This document shows positions 17,399 to 23,485 of a stretch of 34,123 nucleotides of DNA, one piece after another. Where the stretch lies: contig JABLXR010000059.1 in the NCBI GenBank assembly GCA_013178015.1, positions 1 through 34,123 of the forward strand. The letters are read 5' to 3'. Within the stretch, counting starts at the first letter, position 1; every line of letters starts with the position of its first letter. A program made the translations under genes and the position numbers. Below the pieces are notes generated by a model that saw nothing but the letters and a program-made list of their open reading frames with translations, made no database searches and was not told the DNA's origin. This DNA comes from Anaerolineae bacterium (GTDB lineage Bacteria > Chloroflexota > Anaerolineae > DRVO01).

Positions 17399-19285
17399 AT
17401 GAGTGTGAGGGAGTACACCAGTCGGCGACGCTGGCGGCTCGCGGGGCCGGTCCTGGAGGGGGGCACCGTCTACGCCCTGGTGCTCTCGCCCAACAAGGAC
17501 CAGCACAACCCCTTGATTGCGGGTACGCCTGTGGGCGCGTTCCGGTCACTGAGCCGTGGTGCCCAGTGGTCCTGGGCTAACCGCGGGCTTACCGGCCTAC
17601 AGGTATCCGCTCTCGCCGCGTCGGCCAATGGCGTGCTCTTCCTAGGCTCTCTGGACGGCACTCTGGCCCGTTCCGTCGACGGAGGTTATTCGTGGGACTG
17701 TATGCCCCGCTTGCACGACAGCGGCAGCATCACCTCTCTGGCAGTCTCCCCCGATTACCTGCGCGATGGCACCGTGCTCATTGGTACCGAATCGGGGGGT
17801 GTGTTCCGCACTACCGACAGCGGCAAGACTGCCCGCCCGGTTAACTTCGGGCTTCTGGACCTGAGTGTGCTGGCCCTGGCCTGCGCCCCCGGCTGGCCGG
17901 AGCGCCCGATAGCCTTCGCTGGCAGCCTGGAGGGCGTCTTCCGCTCCACTAACGGCGGTCGCGCCTGGCGCCCCTCCGGAGACGACCTGGACGGGGTGAC
18001 AGTCCAAGCCCTTGCTGTAAGCCCCGCCTTCACTCGGGATGGGACCGTCTTTGCCGGCACCGAGGAGGATGGCTTGTATCGCTCCACCGACGGTGGAGAC
18101 TCATGGGTCCGGGTTGGAGCCGATGTCTTGGGAGACACGGTGAACGCGCTGTGGATCTCGCCCAACTACCGTTCTAGCCCAGTCGTCCTTGCCGGTTCGG
18201 CCGGCGGCGGCGTGTATCGCTCAGAAGACGGGGGCAACTCCTGGGTCCGGACTCTTGAGACCGGTGGTGCCGCGCTGGCTCTGGCGGGGGACGGCGAGAC
18301 AGTGTTCGCCGGCTTCCACGGGGCCGGCGCCTATCGCTCCAGCGATGCGGGGCTCACGTGGGAGGAATGCCGGGAGGGCCTCTTCGCCAACGCTTTCACC
18401 CACCTGAGCGTCACCAAGGGTGGAACCCTCTTTGTCGCCGGGCCGGACACTGGTGTGTACACCTCAACTGATGGTACTCGATGGACGGCGATCCCCTCGC
18501 TACCGAATCTTGCCGGTCTAGGCTCCCTAGCCGTGTGGCCGCGCTACGAGGAGCGCCCCCTCCTGCTCGCTGCCGACGTCGAGAGCGGCGCATACGTGAG
18601 CGAGGACGGAGGTCGCTCCTGGGACCAGACTCTGGAGGAGCAGGTCTCCGCCCTCGCTCTCGAGGAGGACGGCGAGGTGGCCGTGGCGTGGGCCGGCACT
18701 ACCGACGGTAGGCTGGCGCTCAGCTTGGATGGAGGGCACCAGTGGCAGGAAAGCGCCCCCTTCTCCGGACAGGCCGTCCTTCGGATCGCCCCTTCGGCGG
18801 CCTTCGGTCAGGATCACGTGGTGCTGGCAGCCACTCGCGACACCGGATCAGCGGGGTCACCTCTGGTTCTGTGGCGCTCCGATGATGGAGGCCGGAGCTG
18901 GCGCCATCTCCTGGAGCAGGACGTCGAGCTGCTGCACGTGAGCTTAATCGTCAGGCCAGGAGAGGCCGGGCGAGCCACGGCAGTCTTTGACCGGTACTGC
19001 CTGATCCAAGAGGACGCCGACCAGTGGAAGCGGCTTACCCTGGGCATGGGCGATCCGCCCCTGCTGTCGGTCGCTTCCCGCATGGGAACGGGAGAGGAGT
19101 ATCTCATCGTCGGATCCACTCAGGGCGTCTTCGCCACCACCGACGGGCAGAACTGGACGCCAATGATGCGTGGCATGGGATACGCTCCCGTGCTGGCCTT
19201 GACGCCCACTGTCGGCGGGCGGGAGAGCCCGATATGGGCCCTGGCGCTCGGCGGCATTGTCTGGAAGTGGGATAGAACAGAGTAG
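17399..19285 (+). CDS. Asp-box (BNR/sortilin-like) beta-propeller protein
   Basis: This 628-residue protein is built of repeats with Asp-box motifs (S/T-x-D-x-G-x-x-W). Clear copies are SVDGGYSW, STNGGRAW, STDGGDSW, SEDGGNSW, SSDAGLTW, SEDGGRSW, SLDGGHQW and SDDGGRSW, plus degenerate ones (SLSRGAQW, TTDSGKTA, STDGTRW, TTDGQNW). That gives about 11-12 boxes, suggesting a ten-bladed VPS10/sortilin-like or a double propeller. No sialidase catalytic Arg triad was identified. There is no signal peptide or membrane segment, so it is expected in the cytoplasm, unusual for this class. The ATG at 17399 has AGGAGG eight bases upstream. It is probably co-transcribed with the chaperonin-like gene 31 bases before it, and a 12-bp hairpin follows its stop. 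Molecular function is unknown. Confidence 0.88.
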   Translation: MSVREYTSRRRWRLAGPVLEGGTVYALVLSPNKDQHNPLIAGTPVGAFRSLSRGAQWSWANRGLTGLQVSALAASANGVLFLGSLDGTLARSVDGGYSWDCMPRLHDSGSITSLAVSPDYLRDGTVLIGTESGGVFRTTDSGKTARPVNFGLLDLSVLALACAPGWPERPIAFAGSLEGVFRSTNGGRAWRPSGDDLDGVTVQALAVSPAFTRDGTVFAGTEEDGLYRSTDGGDSWVRVGADVLGDTVNALWISPNYRSSPVVLAGSAGGGVYRSEDGGNSWVRTLETGGAALALAGDGETVFAGFHGAGAYRSSDAGLTWEECREGLFANAFTHLSVTKGGTLFVAGPDTGVYTSTDGTRWTAIPSLPNLAGLGSLAVWPRYEERPLLLAADVESGAYVSEDGGRSWDQTLEEQVSALALEEDGEVAVAWAGTTDGRLALSLDGGHQWQESAPFSGQAVLRIAPSAAFGQDHVVLAATRDTGSAGSPLVLWRSDDGGRSWRHLLEQDVELLHVSLIVRPGEAGRATAVFDRYCLIQEDADQWKRLTLGMGDPPLLSVASRMGTGEEYLIVGSTQGVFATTDGQNWTPMMRGMGYAPVLALTPTVGGRESPIWALALGGIVWKWDRTE

Positions 19286-19312
19286 AGCGCCCTTCGCGTG
19301 GCTCACTGCAGT

Positions 19313-19340
19313 CGAGGCCCCGACAGAAGTCGGGGCCTCG
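19313..19340 (+). terminator. 12-bp hairpin terminator after the chaperonin-propeller pair
   Basis: The arms CGAGGCCCCGAC (19313-19324) and GTCGGGGCCTCG (19329-19340) pair perfectly around an AGAA loop. The sequence after it (TGATTCT) is only weakly T-rich. The hairpin lies 27 bases past the propeller stop and 20 bases before the end of the convergent dehydrogenase gene, so it may end transcripts from both sides. Confidence 0.7.
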
Positions 19341-19360
19341 TGATTCTAGCAGCCGGTGCC

Positions 19361-20362
19361 CTAAGGCATACAGCCGAAGAACGGCAGATCGAGCATAGTG
19401 AGGTACCCAGGAGGGCAGCGCAGGGAGGGCAGCACGGCGTTGGTGACCACGGCGGCAGTGGCTGTGTCCCCAGGGAATCCACCGACCACCTTCACCTGAG
19501 CCTCGTGATCCCCCTCGATGGTCACCTCGTCCACCGGTTCGGGAGCCCCAAGGAACATCTCCAGGTGCAGTATCATCTGCGCTCCGCCGCTCAGCTGGCA
19601 GCGCAGCTCCTGGCGCAGGCCAACCACCCGACCCGGCGGCACCTGGAAGTACTCCGTGACCACCTCTCGGTCAGCCAGCACCGGCTCTATGCTCCCGCTC
19701 TGTTCCAGCACCCGCCGCCCCAGGCCCTTGGCCAGCAGCAGGGCGGATGCCTCCAGCCCTACGTGGCCGAGCCGCCGTGCGGCTACCTCCTTGCGGAACT
19801 CCTCCGCTGTCATGCCTGCGCCGATCTTGCGCTGTAGAGGCTCGCGTCGGGTGGACGCGTCCACCACCCGCCGCACCAGGATCCGGTCCACTCGAGCCTG
19901 AGCAGCACTTACCACCAGCGGCCACACATCCATGGCGAAACCGGGGTTGATTCCTGTGGCAAGGACGCGCACGCCCGCCTCCTTGCACGCCCGGTCGAGC
20001 TGCTCCGTCAGCAACCGCGCCTGAACCGTGGTCGGGTAGCTGGCATCCTCACAGGTGGAGACGACGTTAAGCCCTGCCTGGACCAGTTCCTGGAACTGGG
20101 GGTAGACTCGGTCCAGGTAGGAGCCGGTAGCGTGCAACACCACCTCGGGCTGGCAAGCATCCAGCAGTCTAGCGAGCGAAGGCGCTACGCTGATGCCCCG
20201 AGGCCCTCCGGCGACCACGTCACTCAGCGGGCGGCCGGCGATGTCGGGTGCCACGTCTACTGCCCCCACTAGGTCCAGCGACTTCTTTGCTGCTGCAGCT
20301 GCGGCTATCGCTCTGCCGATGGGGCCCAGCCCGTACGCCGCTACTCTCACCGGTGCTTCCAT
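19361..20362 (-). CDS. 2,4-diaminopentanoate dehydrogenase-like NAD(P) oxidoreductase
   Basis: This 333-residue protein has an N-terminal Rossmann fold (VAAYGLGPIGRAIA, Gly11, Gly13, Gly16) of the dihydrodipicolinate-reductase type. It then shows the stretches LHATGSYLDRVYPQ, NVVSTCEDASYP and ATGINPGFAMDVWP, which resemble 2,4-diaminopentanoate dehydrogenase, the Ord enzyme of clostridial ornithine fermentation. No other ornithine-fermentation gene is near, so the substrate may differ, for example another amino acid-derived amine or oxo compound. The ATG at 20362 has a perfect GGAGGT four bases upstream; the longer frame from 20383 lacks this. A promoter fits about 40 bases upstream. It converges with the propeller gene and diverges from the kinase gene. 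Confidence 0.8.
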   Translation of the reverse strand: MEAPVRVAAYGLGPIGRAIAAAAAAKKSLDLVGAVDVAPDIAGRPLSDVVAGGPRGISVAPSLARLLDACQPEVVLHATGSYLDRVYPQFQELVQAGLNVVSTCEDASYPTTVQARLLTEQLDRACKEAGVRVLATGINPGFAMDVWPLVVSAAQARVDRILVRRVVDASTRREPLQRKIGAGMTAEEFRKEVAARRLGHVGLEASALLLAKGLGRRVLEQSGSIEPVLADREVVTEYFQVPPGRVVGLRQELRCQLSGGAQMILHLEMFLGAPEPVDEVTIEGDHEAQVKVVGGFPGDTATAAVVTNAVLPSLRCPPGYLTMLDLPFFGCMP

Positions 20363-20400
20363 GTTACCTCCACGGGGGCGCAAGTAGTGCTCGACCAGGC

Positions 20401-20429
20401 AGAGTAGCCTGTGCCACTTGAGTCGTCAA
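20401..20429 (-). promoter_or_regulatory. Promoter for the dehydrogenase gene
   Basis: On the minus strand TTGACG (20424-20429) is followed after 17 bases by TACTCT (20401-20406). The -35 matches at five of six positions and the -10 at three. Transcription would start near 20394, about 30 bases before the ATG at 20362. Confidence 0.45.
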
Positions 20430-20502
20430 CCCGAGAGCAGGCCAATTGCTGCGACGCCGCCGGCCTCGCGTCAGTGCGACGGAGGAGATGTGTCAGGTCG
20501 CA

Positions 20503-20531
20503 TTGCGCCCAGAGAGTGGTTCCCGTAACAT
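20503..20531 (+). promoter_or_regulatory. Candidate promoter for the REC-GAF-kinase gene
   Basis: TTGCGC (20503-20508) and TAACAT (20526-20531) are 17 bases apart, each matching consensus at four of six positions. The predicted start of transcription, near 20538, falls inside an inverted repeat. This is a moderate match only. Confidence 0.4.
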
Positions 20532-20548
20532 ACCGGTCATCCCGGTAT
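20530..20548. promoter_or_regulatory. Inverted repeat, possible operator upstream of the kinase gene
   Basis: ATACCGG (20530-20536) and CCGGTAT (20542-20548) form a perfect 7-bp inverted repeat with a five-base spacer. It overlaps the last base of the candidate -10 box and the predicted transcription start, where a repressor would act. It could also form a small hairpin in the 5' leader. The binding factor is unknown. Confidence 0.45.
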
Positions 20549-20570
20549 CACCGTGCCTGCGAGGAGGCCT

Positions 20571-22175
20571 ATGCCCCGAGAGCGCATTCTGGTCGTCGAC
20601 GACGAGCCAGATGTCCTACGGGTATGCGAGCGTATCCTGGTGGGCAATGGCTACATGGTCAGCACCGTTGGGAGTGGCTTCGAGGCTGTCCAGCTGGCCA
20701 GCGCTCAGCACTTCGATTGCCTGCTCACCGACATCAAGATGCCTGGCATGGACGGCCTCGATGTCGCCGAAGCCGCCCGGTCGGTGAACCAACACCTGGT
20801 GTGTATCATCATGACCGGCTACAGCACCATGGATACGGCCATCGAGGCGCTCAGGCTGGGGGTTGAGGAGTTCATCATCAAGCCTTTCAGCCCTCAGGAC
20901 CTTATCACCGCGGTGTCACGGGCGCTGGAAAAGGAGCGACTACGGCAGGAGAGCGCCCGACTGCGCGCTCTGCTGCCCCTGTTCGAGGCCAACAAGGTCT
21001 TCATGTCCACCACGGAGCTTCCCCGTCTGGCCCAGCAGGTGGTCAATACCGCCATCGCCGAGCTAAGGGCAGATCGAGCGGTGCTGTTCCTGGGAGAAGA
21101 GCCCGCGACTGACGCAACGGGCATCGGTGGCTTCCGGCCCGTAGCGATGCACGGCGTCCACCGCTCGGAGCTGAAGGCCTGGGCCGCTGCCGTCGAAGGG
21201 GCCAGCCTGGGAGAGGGGGCGGCGATTCTGCCCGAGACGGCGGTGCCAGAAGCGCTGCGGGGAGTCAACGGCTCCAGCCTTCTAGCCTGCAATATCCACT
21301 CGAAGAAGGGAGCTATCGGCGTTCTGGTTCTGAAGCACGATGAGCCGCACAGGGTCTTCGGGGAGGCAGACAGGGAGTTCCTCTCTGTGCTATGCAGCCA
21401 GGCCGGGATCGCCTTCGAGAATGCCGCTCTGTTCGAGGAGCTCAGGCATGCCTACGAGGATCTGAAGCAGCTAGACTACATGAAGAGTGAGTTCATCAGC
21501 ATCGCCGCCCACGAGCTGCGCACGCCCCTCGCCATCCTGATGGGATACGCCGGCATCCTGGAAGGGATGGTTTCACCGGACCAGAAGCCGTTCGCCGGCA
21601 TCATCCTGCGAAGCGCTCAGCGTCTGAGGGCACTGCTGGACGAGATGCTCGACCTGGAGTCCCTGGAACGAGGCGCATCCTTGATGCGCCTAGAAGCGAT
21701 CAACCTGGCCGAAGTGGTGGAGGAGACGGTCGAGGCTCTCCGCCCCCTGGCCGATAACCGCGGGCACACAATTCGAGTGGTGCTGCCCGAGGGTGGGTTG
21801 CGGCTGACCACCGACCGCGACAAGCTTGGCATGATCCTCACTAACCTGGTCTCCAACGCCATCAAGTTCACGCACAGCGGGGGACAGATCGAGATACGGG
21901 CCACCGAGCGGAGCGGATTCGTGCAGGTGGACGTAGAGGACAACGGCATCGGGATCGCCCCATCCGAGTGGGAGCGGATCTTCGAGCGTTTCTACCAGGT
22001 CGAGGACTCCCTCACTCGGGAGCACGAGGGCATGGGCCTAGGCCTGAGCATCGCCAAGGGAATGGTAGAGCTACTGGGAGGCCGCATCTGGCTGGACAGC
22101 CGAGTGGGCGTCGGCAGCACGTTCAGCTTCTCCATCCCCATATCGCTCAGGCAGACCGACGACAACGCTAGTTAG
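20571..22175 (+). CDS. REC-GAF-histidine kinase signalling protein
   Basis: This 534-residue protein starts with a receiver domain (acidic pair Asp10/Asp11, phospho-acceptor Asp54 in LLTDIKMPG, Lys104 in FIIKPF). A GAF-like domain (about 140-290) and a short coiled linker follow. The HisKA domain has phospho-acceptor His314 in IAAHELRTPL, and the HATPase_c domain has N-box Asn425/Asn429, G1 DNGIG at 457-461 and G2 GMGLGLS. There are no membrane segments, so it is a cytoplasmic kinase. The receiver is N-terminal, so the kinase may take phosphate from, or be gated by, another kinase. No partner response regulator is adjacent. The ATG at 20571 follows GAGGAGG closely; an in-frame GTG at 20553 is less likely. 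The stop overlaps the convergent YprB-like gene by eight bases. Confidence 0.95.
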   Translation: MPRERILVVDDEPDVLRVCERILVGNGYMVSTVGSGFEAVQLASAQHFDCLLTDIKMPGMDGLDVAEAARSVNQHLVCIIMTGYSTMDTAIEALRLGVEEFIIKPFSPQDLITAVSRALEKERLRQESARLRALLPLFEANKVFMSTTELPRLAQQVVNTAIAELRADRAVLFLGEEPATDATGIGGFRPVAMHGVHRSELKAWAAAVEGASLGEGAAILPETAVPEALRGVNGSSLLACNIHSKKGAIGVLVLKHDEPHRVFGEADREFLSVLCSQAGIAFENAALFEELRHAYEDLKQLDYMKSEFISIAAHELRTPLAILMGYAGILEGMVSPDQKPFAGIILRSAQRLRALLDEMLDLESLERGASLMRLEAINLAEVVEETVEALRPLADNRGHTIRVVLPEGGLRLTTDRDKLGMILTNLVSNAIKFTHSGGQIEIRATERSGFVQVDVEDNGIGIAPSEWERIFERFYQVEDSLTREHEGMGLGLSIAKGMVELLGGRIWLDSRVGVGSTFSFSIPISLRQTDDNAS

Positions 22176-23409
22176 CCGCCTTGCGCATCACTCGCCGCAG
22201 CCGGTGGTCAAGCGCTTCCCGCCTTCCCGGCTGACGAGCCCCTGGCTGACTCAGCGCCCCTTTCACCACCTCCACTGCCGCGGAGTAGTCGTGCACTCGA
22301 TGCTCGAGGTACTTGGCCAGCTCCACCGCCGCTATCGCCTCTGGATCCGCCCCCGCCTCGATTAGCGCCCGCCAAGCCTCTGCAGCCCTCTCGTGCTCGC
22401 CCATCCGCTTCAGCAGGAACCCGAGGCGCTGCATGAGCTCCGCCCGGCGCCTTCCGGTGGCGACCATGAGCGCCCGGCGATAGGCCGCCTCCGCTTCCCG
22501 AAGGCACCCGGAGGCTTCTAGCATCCTGGCCGCGCCCATATGGTCCGACGGATGGGTGCATTCTGGCCTCCCTTCCACAGCCGCGGAAGCCGACCCGCTC
22601 AGGCCGGCCAGCGACAGAACGTCCAGCAGATTGTGGTAGAAGACCCGCCCCAACTGCTCCACGGCACCGGTGTGGAGGAAGTCGAAGTAGATGCCCGGTA
22701 TCAGCGCCCCGGGCACGTCTTCCTCGCCGCGTTCCACCCCTAGAATCACCCGCTCTATCGTGCTCAGGCGGCAGTCCGGTACGCGTGCCCGGTACAGATT
22801 GCGAGCCGCGTACAGCAAATCAAGGTGAGGCCTACGACTGAGCGCCACGCGCTGTCGCTGCAGAGTGAAGCGGGCCTCGAGGAGGGGCGCATCGAAGCAC
22901 TTACCGTTGTAGGAAACGAGAAAGGCTTCGTCTCCCAGCCCGGCCCTCACGGCCGCCAGAAAGAGAGGTTCCATGCCCGGACCGGGCAGGAAGTACTGGG
23001 TGACCTCAAATGCATCGTCCATGAACCGGCCCACGCCGACCAAGAAGACCAGAGTGCCTGCCGCCGTGCCCAAACCAGTGGTCTCTGTGTCGAGGAAGAC
23101 AGCTGACGACGGATCCATCACCCTGAGACGGGGGTCGCGGGCCAGCAGCCCAAGGGTCTCGGGCCGAGCCGCTAGCGCGCGCGACAGAGGCTGGCGACCG
23201 TGGCTGTGATCGAGGGGGAAAGTGTTCCGGACGGCCAGGAATCCGTCCCGGTCCACCTGCGTCACCGCTTCGCCCCCTGCCAACCGGCAGAGCCGGACCC
23301 AGTCGCAGTCACGCTTCTGGACAGAGCTAGGAGTCGGTGATAGTCTGAACCCGCCCAGGCCGCGCAGCGTGCGCCGCAGTCGGTCAGTCGAGGGCTCTAC
23401 ATGGCTCAT
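22168..23409 (-). CDS. YprB-like RNase H-fold nuclease with C-terminal TPR
   Basis: This 413-residue protein contains a DEDD-type 3'-5' exonuclease-like domain (about 100-270). Candidate acidic residues are Asp107 and Glu109 in VFLDTETTG, Asp173 in GKCFDAPLLE, and Asp263 in FYHNLLDVLSL. The closest known type is Bacillus YprB (RNase_H_2 family), whose role in the cell is unclear. The C-terminal part (about 285-390) reads as tetratricopeptide-like helical hairpins, for example ASGCLREAEAAYRRALM. It is expected to be cytoplasmic. The ATG at 23409 has no good Shine-Dalgarno sequence. A promoter fits about 45-75 bases upstream, overlapping the divergent subtilase promoter. Confidence 0.88.
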   Translation of the reverse strand: MSHVEPSTDRLRRTLRGLGGFRLSPTPSSVQKRDCDWVRLCRLAGGEAVTQVDRDGFLAVRNTFPLDHSHGRQPLSRALAARPETLGLLARDPRLRVMDPSSAVFLDTETTGLGTAAGTLVFLVGVGRFMDDAFEVTQYFLPGPGMEPLFLAAVRAGLGDEAFLVSYNGKCFDAPLLEARFTLQRQRVALSRRPHLDLLYAARNLYRARVPDCRLSTIERVILGVERGEEDVPGALIPGIYFDFLHTGAVEQLGRVFYHNLLDVLSLAGLSGSASAAVEGRPECTHPSDHMGAARMLEASGCLREAEAAYRRALMVATGRRRAELMQRLGFLLKRMGEHERAAEAWRALIEAGADPEAIAAVELAKYLEHRVHDYSAAVEVVKGALSQPGARQPGRREALDHRLRRVMRKAAN

Positions 23410-23451
23410 CTCTGGCTACCGGGACCCGCTCGTACCTTGGGGATAAGTGCT

Positions 23452-23460
23452 TGCCATAAT
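23452..23460 (+). promoter_or_regulatory. Extended -10 promoter for the subtilase gene
   Basis: TGCCATAAT (23452-23460) is an extended -10 with CATAAT matching consensus at five of six positions. No good -35 is seen, which is common for extended -10 promoters. Transcription would start near 23467, only a few bases before the proposed ATG at 23474. Confidence 0.4.
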
Positions 23461-23485
23461 AGGTCGTGCACGCATGAGTGGTCAA
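23456..23485 (-). promoter_or_regulatory. Promoter for the YprB-like gene, overlapping the subtilase promoter
   Basis: On the minus strand TTGACC (23480-23485) and TATTAT (23456-23461) are 18 bases apart, each matching consensus at five of six positions. The -10 shares its bases with the -10 of the divergent subtilase promoter, and the -35 lies in the first codons of the subtilase gene. Transcription would start near 23449 with a leader of about 40 bases. Confidence 0.55.

Noticed and set aside
17399-19285. Sialidase (exo-alpha-sialidase) function for the Asp-box protein
   Set aside because: Asp boxes are structural; I could not identify the arginine triad, Tyr/Glu pair or export signal of a sialidase.
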